Counted from the stretch's first letter, positions 28,321-37,859 are shown. The stretch: DNA of 64,000 bases from Aquirufa antheringensis (GCF_004307425.1 NZ_SEWZ01000004.1:248001-312000); one strand, 5' to 3'. Numbers and translations are program-made. Notes: a model not told the origin generated them from the sequence alone.

Positions 28321-28894
28321 ACGTACTAATTTCCGACTTCATCGCTTGTAAATAATCGATGTCATCGAATCCATTCAATAAATTATTTTTCTTGTATCCA
28401 TTAATAGCGAACTTTTCAGACGCACCAGTCGCTACAATCGTGATAGTTTGCTCCGGTAAACTAACCTCTAATTCTGCTTTCGGATCAGCCTCAATCGCCG
28501 TGAAAATCTGATGTAAAAACTCAGGACTCACTTGTACGGGTAAAACACCTACGTTAATTGCATTTCCACGGAAGATGTCCGCAAAGAAAGAAGAAACCAC
28601 ACAACGGAAGCCATAATCGTAAATCGCCCAAGCAGCGTGTTCACGCGAAGAACCCGAACCAAAGTTCTTTCCTCCTACTAAAATCTTACCTGAGTATGTG
28701 GGATTATTTAAAACGAAATCTGCCTTAGGAGCATCGTTTTTATCATAACGCCAATCTCTAAATAAATTATCTCCAAAACCCTTACGCTCTGTTGCCTTTA
28801 AGAAACGAGCTGGGATGATTTGGTCTGTATCCACGTTCTCAATCGGAAGAGGTACTGCAGAACTTTTTAATACATTAAAACTATCGTAAGCCAT
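28304..28894 (-). CDS. leuD: 3-isopropylmalate dehydratase small subunit
   Basis: LeuD pairs with LeuC to isomerise 2- to 3-isopropylmalate. The 196-residue protein is normal in length and shows [14 protein letters not shown] near the N-terminus, the substrate-binding [18 protein letters not shown] motif and [20 protein letters not shown]. It lies 21 bases downstream of leuC and overlaps the following synthase gene. No signs of truncation. Confidence 0.95.
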   Translation of the reverse strand: MAYDSFNVLKSSAVPLPIENVDTDQIIPARFLKATERKGFGDNLFRDWRYDKNDAPKADFVLNNPTYSGKILVGGKNFGSGSSREHAAWAIYDYGFRCVVSSFFADIFRGNAINVGVLPVQVSPEFLHQIFTAIEADPKAELEVSLPEQTITIVATGASEKFAINGYKKNNLLNGFDDIDYLQAMKSEISTFAENR

Positions 28895-28915
28895 CTTGCT
28901 TTTATTTATTCGATC

Positions 28916-30319
28916 TTATAAAAATTCTCTAGGGTCAGTTACAACACCTGTGATTGCAGCCGCCGCAGCGACTAAAGGACTCGCTAATAAAGTGCGAGAA
29001 CCTGGTCCTTGACGACCTTCAAAGTTACGATTAGACGTACTCACCGCATATTTACCTGCCGGAATCTTGTCATCGTTCATCGCTAAACAAGCAGAGCATC
29101 CTGGCTGACGAAGGGCAAATCCTGCTTCCGTCAAAATATCGTAAATACCTTCTTCTCTAATTTGTGCTTCCACAATATGAGAACCTGGTACTACCCAAGC
29201 CGTCACGTGATCCGCTTTCTTACGACCTTTTACAATCGATGCAAAAGCACGAAAATCTTCAATACGACCATTGGTACAAGAACCAATGAATACGTAATCT
29301 ACTTTCTTACCGATCATGGAATCATTTTGAGCAAAGCCCATATATTCCAAAGACTTCTCATAAGTCGCTACTCCTCCTTCTACCTCATCCGCATTCGGAA
29401 TTTGCTTAGAAATACCCATACCCATTCCTGGATTGGTACCATAAGTGATCATCGGTTCAATATCTGAAGCCAAGAAAGTGATTTCTTCATCAAACGTAGC
29501 GCCTGCATCCGTTTTCAACGTTTTCCAATAAGCCAATTGTTTATCCCAATCTGCTCCCTTAGGGGCTAATTCGCGTCCTTCGATATAGTCAAATGTTGTT
29601 TGGTCGGGAGCAATCATGCCACCACGAGCACCCATCTCAATAGACAAATTACAAACCGTCATACGGCCTTCCATTGACATTTTCTCAAACACATCCCCCG
29701 CATACTCTACGAAATAACCCGTAGCTCCTGAAGTCGTTAATTTAGAAATAATGTATAAAGCAACGTCCTTTGGCGTAACTCCTTTACCTAATTCCCCATT
29801 TACGTTAATTCGCATTTTCTTAGGCTTAGGCTGCATAATGCACTGAGATGATAGCACCATCTCCACCTCTGAAGTTCCGATACCAAATGCAATGGCTCCA
29901 AAAGCACCGTGCGTAGACGTATGAGAATCACCACAAACGATAGTCATACCTGGTAAGGTGATACCATTTTCTGGCCCCACTACGTGTACAATACCATTCT
30001 TTGGATTACCTAAACCCCAATGAGAAATACCGTATTTCGCTGTATTCTTCTCTAATTGCAATAATTGATTCGCAGATAGAGGATCCTCAACGGGTAAGTG
30101 TTGGTTAATCGTAGGCGTATTGTGATCCGCAGTCGCAAAGGTACGCTCTGGGAATAATACACCAATACCACGTGTTTCAAGACCTAAAAAGGCTACAGGA
30201 GATGTCACTTCGTGAATAAAATGACGGTCAATGAAAAACACATCTGGACCATCAGCAATCTTACGAACGACATGTGAGTCCCATACTTTATCAAATAAGG
30301 TTGTTGGGGAATTGCTCAT
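28916..30319 (-). CDS. leuC: 3-isopropylmalate dehydratase large subunit
   Basis: LeuC is the 4Fe-4S aconitase-family subunit of isopropylmalate isomerase. From ATG 30319 ([18 protein letters not shown]) it has 467 residues, the standard length. Motifs: [20 protein letters not shown], the cluster cysteine in GSCTNGR, and the pair in [12 protein letters not shown] longer in-frame start at 30385 adds 22 unconserved residues and overlaps the likely promoter. It is the first gene of the leu operon. Confidence 0.95.
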   Translation of the reverse strand: MSNSPTTLFDKVWDSHVVRKIADGPDVFFIDRHFIHEVTSPVAFLGLETRGIGVLFPERTFATADHNTPTINQHLPVEDPLSANQLLQLEKNTAKYGISHWGLGNPKNGIVHVVGPENGITLPGMTIVCGDSHTSTHGAFGAIAFGIGTSEVEMVLSSQCIMQPKPKKMRINVNGELGKGVTPKDVALYIISKLTTSGATGYFVEYAGDVFEKMSMEGRMTVCNLSIEMGARGGMIAPDQTTFDYIEGRELAPKGADWDKQLAYWKTLKTDAGATFDEEITFLASDIEPMITYGTNPGMGMGISKQIPNADEVEGGVATYEKSLEYMGFAQNDSMIGKKVDYVFIGSCTNGRIEDFRAFASIVKGRKKADHVTAWVVPGSHIVEAQIREEGIYDILTEAGFALRQPGCSACLAMNDDKIPAGKYAVSTSNRNFEGRQGPGSRTLLASPLVAAAAAITGVVTDPREFL

Positions 30320-30341
30320 TATATCAATTAATTTAAAAGGC

Positions 30342-30397
30342 GCTTTAATTATAATTAAGCTACAAAAATGGCGTTTTTTTTGCAAAAATGCAAAGCA
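30342..30397 (-). promoter_or_regulatory. Candidate promoter and inverted repeat upstream of leuC
   Basis: On the minus strand a TTG is followed 20 nt later by CATTTTTG, one base off TAnnTTTG. Just downstream, before the leuC ATG, an AT-rich imperfect inverted repeat (30342-30360, GCTT-AATTAT arms) could be an operator. The assignment rests on spacing and position only. No leader peptide rich in leucine codons was recognised. Confidence 0.3.
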
Positions 30398-30438
30398 AAT
30401 CGGCTGTTAAATTGGAATTTTGCCAAATAAAATGAAAG

Positions 30439-31455
30439 TCAAAGTGAGGCGCGGGAGATAAATACAAACGGATTTGGCCATTTATTCCGCTCATTCGAAA
30501 GCACTAATTCAGCTGCTTTACGACCTAACATTTCAAAATCCGTCGAAATCGTAGCAATACCTTCAAATAACAACCGCTTAATGGGGGTCTCGTTATAAGA
30601 AATTATCCCGATCTCTTTTCCTAATTGTAATGACTCGTTTCGAATTCGTTCTAATAAAAGCAGTAAATCATCCTCCATCACTGTGATATACACTTGACCT
30701 GCACACAAAATAACCTCATTTATAGATTCCACTACGTCATACTCAAACGCATAATCTCGGCAAAAATTAATAAATCCTTGAACGATTTCTTTTGGATAAT
30801 AACTCTGCGCCGGAAAAACGAGCCGAATCTGCTGGTAGGTGGCTACTGATTCTTTGGCTTGTTGTAGGCTTTGGTAAATATCATGTTCAAAATCTTCATA
30901 CACCGCCCCAAACTTCCCTTGAATCCCGGGCAATAACTTATCCAATAAAACCAACTTCTCTTTAGGCAATGAATTAATCAAATCAACCGCCATCTCCTCT
31001 CCTTCCATAAAGTGAGGAATCAAAACCATATGCGTATAATCTCGATCGCGACTATCTACAATCTTTTTGAAGAGATTAAAATCGTTATTGTAAATGTAAA
31101 AATCAATAGACCCTTGGTCTCCAATCGCCTTAACAAAGGCATCATAGATGATTTTTTTGTGAACACTTAATTTATTAAAAAGAAGAAATATGCGGAGGTT
31201 TCGAGGAACTTCCTCCACTTTAATATAGAATCCCTTTCCGCGAATTGAATCGATGATACCTTGTTGCTTGAGGTAATTATAACCCTTCTCCACCGTTATT
31301 CGAGCCATATAATGCTCAAAACTCACTTCGTTAATCGAAGGCAATAATTCTCCCTTCTTTATTTTCCCTTGCTGTATACCTTCAATAATAGCATTCGCTA
31401 ATTGTCGGTATTTAGGCGTGGAGGAAAATTCATCGATTTGTATCAGCTGCAACAT
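30439..31455 (-). CDS. GntR family transcriptional regulator with periplasmic-binding-like effector domain
   Basis: The 338-residue protein has an N-terminal winged helix (about 10-75: KYRQLANAIIEGIQQGKIKKGE, SINEVS, ARITVEKGYNYLKQQG and IRGKGFYI, typical of GntR) followed by a LacI/RbsB-like sugar-binding domain (about 85-338) rather than the FCD or UTRA domains common elsewhere. This combination is frequent in Bacteroidota carbohydrate regulators. Its ATG shares one base with the TAA stop of the rhaT-like gene (TAATG), which suggests translational coupling and that it senses the transported sugar. Confidence 0.85.
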   Translation of the reverse strand: MLQLIQIDEFSSTPKYRQLANAIIEGIQQGKIKKGELLPSINEVSFEHYMARITVEKGYNYLKQQGIIDSIRGKGFYIKVEEVPRNLRIFLLFNKLSVHKKIIYDAFVKAIGDQGSIDFYIYNNDFNLFKKIVDSRDRDYTHMVLIPHFMEGEEMAVDLINSLPKEKLVLLDKLLPGIQGKFGAVYEDFEHDIYQSLQQAKESVATYQQIRLVFPAQSYYPKEIVQGFINFCRDYAFEYDVVESINEVILCAGQVYITVMEDDLLLLLERIRNESLQLGKEIGIISYNETPIKRLLFEGIATISTDFEMLGRKAAELVLSNERNKWPNPFVFISRASL

Positions 31456-32507
31456 TAGTGAATAGAATTACCGATTCCCACAATAATAACTGAAATAAGA
31501 ATCACCACAATTCCACCAATAACTGTGCGCATTGTCGTAGACGAAACGCCTTTCCATTCTTTAAAATACAATCCCCAGAAATTAGAAGTCATGATGATGG
31601 TAGCCATATGCAAAATCCAGGAACTTGCACCATTTCCTAATTTACTCTCCCCCATTCCGTAAAAGAAGAATTGCAAAAACCAGGTGGTACCAGCCACTGC
31701 GGCAAAAAGGTAGTTCATGCGAAGAGGCGCTGAGGTATTTACATAATCACCAAAAGTCTTATTTGAGAAGTTTAAATACATACAGTAAATAAAATTAGTC
31801 AAGAATCCACCCCACAACACCACGATAAAAATGACATTGTTTTGGAACAAGGGATCACAGCCTTTCGCCACCGCAGCATCTGCCATATCCTTACCTGCTT
31901 CAATACCAAAATTAAAGCAAGCGGAACAAAGTCCTGAAATCGTGGCAACGATCAAACCTTTGGTCAAACTAAACTCTTTAATTGTTTCTTGCTTCTGTTC
32001 TTGAGATAGCTCATTCTCTTTCATCATTCCTGCTTTACCGCAAAGAAAAATACCAAAAACACAAACCAAAATCCCCAATAAAACCACTTGGCCACCCGTA
32101 CTTCCCACAATGTGAGAAATCGTATCACCTTCCACTCCTGCTAATTCTCGGTAAATGGGTGGAACTAAAGCACCGAAGATACTACACAAACTTAGGGCGA
32201 TAGACATCCCTAAAGACATCCCTAAATAACGCATAGCTAAACCAAAAGTTAATCCACCAATTCCCCATAATAACCCAAAAACAAAAGTCCAGAAAAAGGT
32301 ATCAGAATCAATCGATTGAATAATTCCCATAAAATCTGGAATGGTTAGCCAAGCCGCTACAATCGGGACGATCAACCACGAGAATACTCCGCCTACTAAC
32401 CAAGCACTTTCCCAAGACCAGACTTGAATTTTACGGTAAGGAATGTAAAAAGAACCCGACGCGAAACCACCAAGGGAATGAAAGAAAAGACCTAGTATAG
32501 AACCCAT
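31455..32507 (-). CDS. rhaT: RhaT-type L-rhamnose/proton symporter family transporter
   Basis: RhaT is an inner-membrane sugar-proton symporter of the drug/metabolite transporter superfamily. The 350-residue protein begins LFFHSLGGFASGSFYIPYRKIQVWSWE, close to the RhaT start, and has about ten hydrophobic segments with the RhaT-like YLGMSLGMSIALSLCSIFGALVP and LQFFFYGMGESKLG. Family size is 344-350. No rhamnose isomerase, kinase or aldolase gene is nearby, so the real substrate in this organism is open. It is co-transcribed with the downstream GntR gene. Confidence 0.85.
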   Translation of the reverse strand: MGSILGLFFHSLGGFASGSFYIPYRKIQVWSWESAWLVGGVFSWLIVPIVAAWLTIPDFMGIIQSIDSDTFFWTFVFGLLWGIGGLTFGLAMRYLGMSLGMSIALSLCSIFGALVPPIYRELAGVEGDTISHIVGSTGGQVVLLGILVCVFGIFLCGKAGMMKENELSQEQKQETIKEFSLTKGLIVATISGLCSACFNFGIEAGKDMADAAVAKGCDPLFQNNVIFIVVLWGGFLTNFIYCMYLNFSNKTFGDYVNTSAPLRMNYLFAAVAGTTWFLQFFFYGMGESKLGNGASSWILHMATIIMTSNFWGLYFKEWKGVSSTTMRTVIGGIVVILISVIIVGIGNSIH

Positions 32508-32566
32508 ATTTAGTTAGTTTATAAATTTCAAAGTCAAAAGGTTTCTAATATTACCTAAAATAATGA

Positions 32567-32574
32567 TAGATTTG
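32567..32574 (+). promoter_or_regulatory. Candidate -7 box upstream of the quinoprotein dehydrogenase gene
   Basis: TAGATTTG is an exact TAnnTTTG match 43 bases before the start at 32617. No convincing -33 TTG was found at the usual spacing, so support is weak. Confidence 0.3.
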
Positions 32575-32616
32575 GAATATCAGCTTCCGAATTTAGTTTA
32601 ATTATCATCCTGAACT

Positions 32617-34704
32617 ATGCTTAGTCACCCTAGGAAAGTACTTTATTTCATTGAATTAATCATTCTAATCATCATACTAGCCCTTAAACCTGCTGATTTA
32701 ACTGATTGGGCGGCGTATTTAGGTGGTTCTGATCGCAACCACTATTCTACATTGACGCAAATAAAAGCCGATAACGTCGATCAGCTGAAAGTAGCTTGGG
32801 AATATAATCTTCCGGATTCAGGCCAAATGCAGGTAAATCCACTGATTATCCAAGGAGTCCTCTATGGAGTAAGCTCCACTGTTCAAGCTTTTGCCTTGGA
32901 CGCCTCGACAGGTAAAGAAATTTGGCGATTTGGCGATCCTTTAAAAAACTGGGCCAGTACTTCGCGCGGAGTTAGCTTTTGGACAAATGGGATTGAGAAA
33001 CGCATTTTATATACAGCAGGTCCTAATCTTTGGGCACTAGATGCTCAGACAGGAAAACCTATTCTTAGTTTTGGTGAACAAGGAAAAATCGACTTACACC
33101 TAGGCTTACCAGCCATTGCCTCTTCTAAATTTATTATTTCTAATACACCAGGCACCATTTACCATAACCTCATCATTATGCCAGTTCGCCTATCTGAAGG
33201 AGCTGATGCAGCCCCTGGAGATATTCGTGCCTTTGATATATTAACTGGAAAATTAGTTTGGACCTTCCATACGATTCCCTACCCAGGAGAAAAAGGGTAT
33301 ACTACCTGGCCAAAAGATGCCTATTTAAACACCCATACTGGGGCTGCCAATAACTGGGCAGGGATGGCAGTCGATAACGAAAGAGGTATCCTATTTGTAC
33401 CTACCGGTTCAGCAGGATACGATTTTTATGGCGGAAACAGAAAGGGGGCTAACTTATTTGCCAATTGCCTCATTGCCCTCGATGCTAAAACAGGTAAACG
33501 GCTCTGGCATTTCCAAACAACCCACCACGATCTTTGGGATCGCGATTTACCAGCCCCACCTAATTTGATCACAGTAACACACCGGGGTAAAAAAATTCCT
33601 GCAGTCGCCCAAATAACCAAACAAGGATTCGTCTTTCTTTTTGATCGGGTTAGTGGAAAACCCCTCTTCCCTATCGTTGAAAAAAAAGTAATGGGATCTA
33701 CATTAAAAGGGGAAAAAGCCTGGCTAACACAGCCCTACCCCACTTTACCAAAGCCTTACGCTAGATTATCTTCAGAAATACAGCATAACGACATTAACCC
33801 CTATTCAGAGAATAAAGAGGAATTAATCAACACCTTAGCTTCTTTAAACAAAAGCTGGCACGCAGCCCCAAGTGAAAAAGGAAATCTTATTTTACCTGGA
33901 TTTGATGGAGGTGGAGAATGGGGAGGTGCAGCGGCTGACCCTAACGGTATTCTTTATGTGAATAGTAATGAAATGGCTTGGATTCAAAAGATGGTACCCA
34001 CAAAAAAAAGCAGTTTAAATCCAGGTGAAAAAATTTATCAAACGAATTGTCAATCATGCCATGGCGCGGATAAAAAAGGAAACCCCTTCAGTGGTTATCC
34101 TACCTTAGTAGGCATTTCCTCAAAAAAATCAAAAACGTATATCCAGCAGATAATCAACAATGGGAAAGGGATGATGCCTGGATTCAACCATCTATCTAAA
34201 GAGGAAAAGGATCATATTCTATCATTTATCAACGACGAATTGCCTAAAGAAGTAGCTTCTAAAGCTTCTAATAGCTATGTATCACCTTACCAAATGACAG
34301 GATATATCAAATTCTTAGACGCAAAAGGACTACCTGCACTCAGTCCGCCGTGGGGAACCCTAAATGCTATCGATTTAAATACAGGTAAGTACGTTTGGAA
34401 AATACCTTTTGGCGATGAACCAGCGTTAGCTAAACAAGGGATCACTGGTACGGGTGCTGAAAATTATGGTGGCCCAATCGTGACGGCAAGCGGATTACTC
34501 ATTATTGGTGCTGCCAAAGATGGAAAATTGCGCATCTATGCTAGTAAAACAGGAAAACTGCTACGAATAATTACCTTGCCTGCAGCAGCGTTCGCGACAC
34601 CATCCACCTATGCAGTGAATGGGAAACAATTTATTGTCATCGCCTGTGGAGGAACGAAATTAGGAACTCCTAAAGGGAATAAATACATTGCCTTTAGCCT
34701 CTAA
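32617..34704 (+). CDS. PQQ-dependent dehydrogenase (quinoprotein) with a heme c site
   Basis: Quinoprotein alcohol/glucose dehydrogenase-like protein of 695 residues. An N-terminal hydrophobic segment (about 7-22) suggests export or membrane anchoring. Beta-propeller blades of the WxxGxx type are seen (ALDASTGKEIWRF, FDILTGKLVWTF, ALDAKTGKRLWHFQTTHHDLWDRDLP). A cytochrome c-type segment lies between propeller strands with the heme motif C478-QS-CH482, and the protein ends with the last propeller blades (GPIVTASGLLIIGAAKDG). It should oxidise a sugar or alcohol in the periplasm and pass electrons to the heme. No PQQ synthesis genes lie in the window, so PQQ may be made elsewhere or taken up. 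Confidence 0.85.
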   Translation: MLSHPRKVLYFIELIILIIILALKPADLTDWAAYLGGSDRNHYSTLTQIKADNVDQLKVAWEYNLPDSGQMQVNPLIIQGVLYGVSSTVQAFALDASTGKEIWRFGDPLKNWASTSRGVSFWTNGIEKRILYTAGPNLWALDAQTGKPILSFGEQGKIDLHLGLPAIASSKFIISNTPGTIYHNLIIMPVRLSEGADAAPGDIRAFDILTGKLVWTFHTIPYPGEKGYTTWPKDAYLNTHTGAANNWAGMAVDNERGILFVPTGSAGYDFYGGNRKGANLFANCLIALDAKTGKRLWHFQTTHHDLWDRDLPAPPNLITVTHRGKKIPAVAQITKQGFVFLFDRVSGKPLFPIVEKKVMGSTLKGEKAWLTQPYPTLPKPYARLSSEIQHNDINPYSENKEELINTLASLNKSWHAAPSEKGNLILPGFDGGGEWGGAAADPNGILYVNSNEMAWIQKMVPTKKSSLNPGEKIYQTNCQSCHGADKKGNPFSGYPTLVGISSKKSKTYIQQIINNGKGMMPGFNHLSKEEKDHILSFINDELPKEVASKASNSYVSPYQMTGYIKFLDAKGLPALSPPWGTLNAIDLNTGKYVWKIPFGDEPALAKQGITGTGAENYGGPIVTASGLLIIGAAKDGKLRIYASKTGKLLRIITLPAAAFATPSTYAVNGKQFIVIACGGTKLGTPKGNKYIAFSL

Positions 34705-35220
34705 TTATTCTTTTACAATCGTAGTCGCGAAAGGTTTTCCAGCTGAAATCACGTGCAAAACATATTTGCCCACCCGAATACCAGAAAAGTCTGTAAATAC
34801 AATCTCCTTAATGGGAGCCTCGTAGGTGTGTTGGTAAATAACTGAACCTAATTGATCATAAATGGCTACAAAGGTTGGTTTGGTGCTAGGTGAAGAGAAA
34901 CCAATCGTTAATTTATCGATAAAAGGATTGGGAAATGTGGTATAAGTAATGGGATTCTCTTCTTGCACATTTAACTTTATACCTGAAGCGGCTATGCTCC
35001 TCTCTAAAAGAGAAGGTTGCTTAAATCCTTGGCGTACGACTACTCCACCATTCGTAGATGTGCCTGTTACGGCACTTTGCTGACCAATAATTTGAGAATA
35101 ATATTTACCATCTACCACAGTGGTAGCGCCTCCAGCTCCAATGACAGAACTAATTACTTTTTGGGAATAAATCACTTGAGCAGATAAAATAAAGATAAAG
35201 GTAATTAGTGCACTTCTCAT
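34705..35220 (-). CDS. Small secreted protein with T9SS type A sorting domain
   Basis: The 171-residue protein has a signal peptide (MRSALITFIFILSAQVIYS) and a short N-terminal domain with VISSVIGAGGATTVVDGKYY and GQQSAVTGTS, ending VVRQGFKQPS, a layout common in small Bacteroidota secreted proteins. The last 75 residues form a T9SS C-terminal domain (YTTFPNPFIDKLTIGFSS, GSVIYQHTY, DFSGIRVGKYVLHVISAGK, FATTIVKE). It is thus a probable SprA-dependent cargo; function unknown. It lies seven bases downstream of the AraC-type gene and is tail-to-tail with the quinoprotein gene with no spacer. Confidence 0.85.
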   Translation of the reverse strand: MRSALITFIFILSAQVIYSQKVISSVIGAGGATTVVDGKYYSQIIGQQSAVTGTSTNGGVVVRQGFKQPSLLERSIAASGIKLNVQEENPITYTTFPNPFIDKLTIGFSSPSTKPTFVAIYDQLGSVIYQHTYEAPIKEIVFTDFSGIRVGKYVLHVISAGKPFATTIVKE

Positions 35221-35227
35221 AAGATTA

Positions 35228-36367
35228 TTATTTTAATGTTAGAATAAACTCTTTCACTGTTAAGCCTTCAAATTCAGAAAAATAATGCTCCAAATCCTCC
35301 GCACGAGCAAAACCTGAATCCTTATACAAATTATTCAAACAAGCTTTCTGCTGGCATCCTTGTTTAATCAGGTTCTTCGCAAACTGAACGCGTAAGCGGT
35401 TCATTTCATCTGTAAAACTAGTGAAAAGATAAAGTTCGAAAAAATCTCGTATTTCTCTTGTATCCTTTTGGACTAATTCCCCGAATTGATCCAAAGATAA
35501 AAACGGATCGAGAAAGGGCTTATCAAAAATATAGGTCGCATTCAAAGCTTGATCCATTTTCCACCAATACGCTTCCTGAGGATTCAAAATCCGCTTAAAT
35601 CGATCAGCATTTAAATATATTACTTGAGGGAAAAAATACAGCGTACAGACCATAATCATATACGATACTAATGACAAATATTTAATTTCACTAGGATGAT
35701 TCAACAGTGAAATACCAAACGTATTATCTAACCAAACCCCAAAAAACACGGAACTCATTCCCACAAATACCATCCACTGAAAAAACAAAAACAACATAAT
35801 CCATCTTCCTAAATTCGTTGCTTTGTAAAAATAAACTTGATTTCGCTTCAAATAATACATTCCCCAAAAAGTATAAAAACTAAGCAAAAGAGGTCTCAAC
35901 ACATATAAATGTGCCGCATTAAACACAAAGCCCAATTGAATACGAAACATAGAAGTCCAGTCACTAAATACCTGCCTTACCACTTCTATTTTATAGGCAT
36001 AAGGAGAAACATAGTAGGGAATAGTATCAATAAAAACGAGAATAAACGGAATGAAATGCCAAAAGTCTTTACCATGTAAATGCGTAGACCCCGTTCGCAA
36101 ACTTCGGAGGTAAAAATATAAAAATGGCCCAATGAGGAAATAGATGGAAGAAAAATTGCCGTATAATAGCACCGTAAATAATAAACTATGCCCTAAGGAC
36201 ATCGAATAAATGGTCAGGCAATATATACCAGCGATAAAAAATAATACGGCTAAATATATATTTGGATTCGCAAATAGAGAACCTCGCGATTTCAGAAAGA
36301 TGATCGAGGGCGTCATAAAACTCGTAAAAAGCGTCATGACAAAAATCGATTGAAATAGAAAAAGCAT
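35228..36367 (-). CDS. Membrane-embedded AraC-family-like regulator
   Basis: The first 250 residues carry about seven to eight hydrophobic membrane spans. The C-terminal 100 residues resemble an AraC-type DNA-binding domain: LSLDQFGELVQKDTREIRDFF, FTDEMNRLRVQFAKNLI, then the second helix-turn-helix FARAEDLEHYFSEFEGLTVKEF. Key positions are degenerate, so DNA binding is probable but not certain. Membrane-bound AraC regulators of this form are common in Bacteroidota. It precedes the T9SS-cargo gene by seven bases, so the pair is probably one transcript, and it is divergent from the Nramp gene. Confidence 0.78.
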   Translation of the reverse strand: MLFLFQSIFVMTLFTSFMTPSIIFLKSRGSLFANPNIYLAVLFFIAGIYCLTIYSMSLGHSLLFTVLLYGNFSSIYFLIGPFLYFYLRSLRTGSTHLHGKDFWHFIPFILVFIDTIPYYVSPYAYKIEVVRQVFSDWTSMFRIQLGFVFNAAHLYVLRPLLLSFYTFWGMYYLKRNQVYFYKATNLGRWIMLFLFFQWMVFVGMSSVFFGVWLDNTFGISLLNHPSEIKYLSLVSYMIMVCTLYFFPQVIYLNADRFKRILNPQEAYWWKMDQALNATYIFDKPFLDPFLSLDQFGELVQKDTREIRDFFELYLFTSFTDEMNRLRVQFAKNLIKQGCQQKACLNNLYKDSGFARAEDLEHYFSEFEGLTVKEFILTLK

Positions 36368-36453
36368 TATTAAGTGGTTAGTTTTATATGTAATGTACTA
36401 AAATAAACTGAATCAAAATCAAAAAACGTAAATTACCAGTGTCTTAAAAAAAT

Positions 36454-37707
36454 ATGAAATTAAATACAAGATTTGCGCGGTTTTGGAAATTACTAGGCCC
36501 AGGATTAGTGACAGGTGCAAGTGATGACGACCCTTCTGGAATAGCTACCTACTCTCAAGCAGGTGCAGGATTTGGCTTATCAACACTTTGGACAGCCTTA
36601 ATAGCTTTCCCTTTAATGGCGGCTATTCAACAAATGTGTGCCAGAATAGGCTTAGTGACTAAACAGGGGTTAACTGGTACACTGAAAAAACATTATCCAC
36701 GACCCGTCTTATACCTGATGTTAGTATTTAGCTTCCCAGCTATCGTCATGAATATAGGCGCAGACATTGCCGGTATGGGAGCTGTCGGAAATTTATTATT
36801 TCCTACCATTGACCAGAGCTATTTCAGTGTACTATTCACTTTGGTACTTTTAGGTCTAATTATCTATTTGCCCTATGCGAAAATAGCAGCGATCTTAAAA
36901 TATTTATGTATCGTTATGCTCGTCTATTTTATAGTACCATTCCTATATAAACAAGATGTAGGAGAAATAATAACAGCGACATTCATCCCAAAAATTGAAT
37001 TCACAAAAGAATACATCGCCATTTTAGTGGGTATTTTAGGCACAACCATTTCGCCCTATTTATTCTTTTGGCAAGCATCTGTGGAAGTGGAAGAAATGAA
37101 TGTTCATAAAAAATTAATGGTCAATAAACGGATCATTCAGGAGATGGAACAAGACGTTGATTTCGGAATGGGATTCTCTGGATTTGTGATGTATTTCATC
37201 ATTTTGACGACAGGTACGGTATTGTATAAAAGTGGAATTCATCAAATAGATACGGTAGAGCAAGCCGCGTTAGCTTTAAAACCTTTAGCAGGCGATATGG
37301 CTTATTTACTATTTGCCGTAGGAATTATTGGAACTGGTCTCATAGCTATTCCTGTTTTAAGTGGCTCTCTATCGTATATTTTCACTGAAACTTTCGGATG
37401 GGAACAAGGATTAAATAAGAAGTTTCACGAGGCCAAAGGTTTTTACTCCATCATCGCTTTCTCTTTATTACTAGGTCTTTCTTTGAACTATATAGGAATA
37501 ACGCCCATTGATGCCTTAATCTATACTGCCATATTATATGGAATGACAGCACCCGTATTAATTGCAATCATACTCCATATATCCAATAATAAAGAAATAA
37601 TGGGTGATAACACCAATTCAAAATTGTCAAATGTACTAGGCTTCACTGCTTTAATCATTATGACATTAGCAGCAGCTGCCCTACTCTATTTCGAATTTAT
37701 GGCATAA
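36454..37707 (+). CDS. Nramp-related divalent metal ion transporter (atypical binding motifs)
   Basis: The 417-residue inner-membrane protein has about eleven spans and the Nramp opening LGPGLVTGASDDDPSGIATY. In canonical Nramp transporters the first binding segment is DPGN and the sixth span has MPHN; here they read DDDPSGI (24-30) and TTISPYLFFW (about 197-206). The metal-selective methionine of canonical members is absent. Variants like this include so-called Nramp-related magnesium transporters, so Mg rather than Mn or Fe may be the substrate; that is inference. It is divergent from the AraC-type gene and its stop lies in the tRNA terminator hairpin region. Confidence 0.82.
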   Translation: MKLNTRFARFWKLLGPGLVTGASDDDPSGIATYSQAGAGFGLSTLWTALIAFPLMAAIQQMCARIGLVTKQGLTGTLKKHYPRPVLYLMLVFSFPAIVMNIGADIAGMGAVGNLLFPTIDQSYFSVLFTLVLLGLIIYLPYAKIAAILKYLCIVMLVYFIVPFLYKQDVGEIITATFIPKIEFTKEYIAILVGILGTTISPYLFFWQASVEVEEMNVHKKLMVNKRIIQEMEQDVDFGMGFSGFVMYFIILTTGTVLYKSGIHQIDTVEQAALALKPLAGDMAYLLFAVGIIGTGLIAIPVLSGSLSYIFTETFGWEQGLNKKFHEAKGFYSIIAFSLLLGLSLNYIGITPIDALIYTAILYGMTAPVLIAIILHISNNKEIMGDNTNSKLSNVLGFTALIIMTLAAAALLYFEFMA

Positions 37708-37747
37708 AAAAAACCATACTCCCTTATCAAGAGTATGGTAAAAAAAA
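37705..37747 (-). terminator. Intrinsic terminator of the tRNA(CAU) gene
   Basis: A perfect 9-bp stem (37713-37721 with 37731-37739, ACCATACTC/GAGTATGGT) sits between A-run and T-run tracts, giving eight T residues after the stem on the minus strand, directly downstream of the tRNA. Confidence 0.8.
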
Positions 37748-37750
37748 GAG

Positions 37751-37824
37751 TGGACCAGCATGGGCTCGAACCATGGACCCCCTGATTATGAGTCAGATGC
37801 TCTAACCAACTGAGCTACAAGTCC
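37751..37824 (-). tRNA. tRNA with anticodon CAU (Ile2 with lysidine, or elongator Met)
   Basis: The 74-nt minus-strand RNA folds as a cloverleaf: D-arm TAGCTCAGTTGGTTAGAGC, anticodon loop CTCATAA (anticodon CAU), T-arm CATGG-TTCGAGC-CCATG, discriminator A; no CCA is encoded. It is not the initiator. Whether it is Ile2 or Met cannot be decided by eye; the stem G30-C40 next to the loop favours Ile2 and U29-A41 favours Met. The acceptor stem has one U-U mismatch and one U-G pair. A TAATTTTG box (37860-37867, minus strand) lies upstream. Confidence 0.9.
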
Positions 37825-37859
37825 GCATTGTACATCCATTTCTGGAATTCAATGTGTGA

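Noticed and set aside
32508-36367. A polysaccharide utilisation locus
   Set aside because: No SusC/SusD pair or glycoside hydrolase is present; only a transporter, a regulator and an oxidoreductase.
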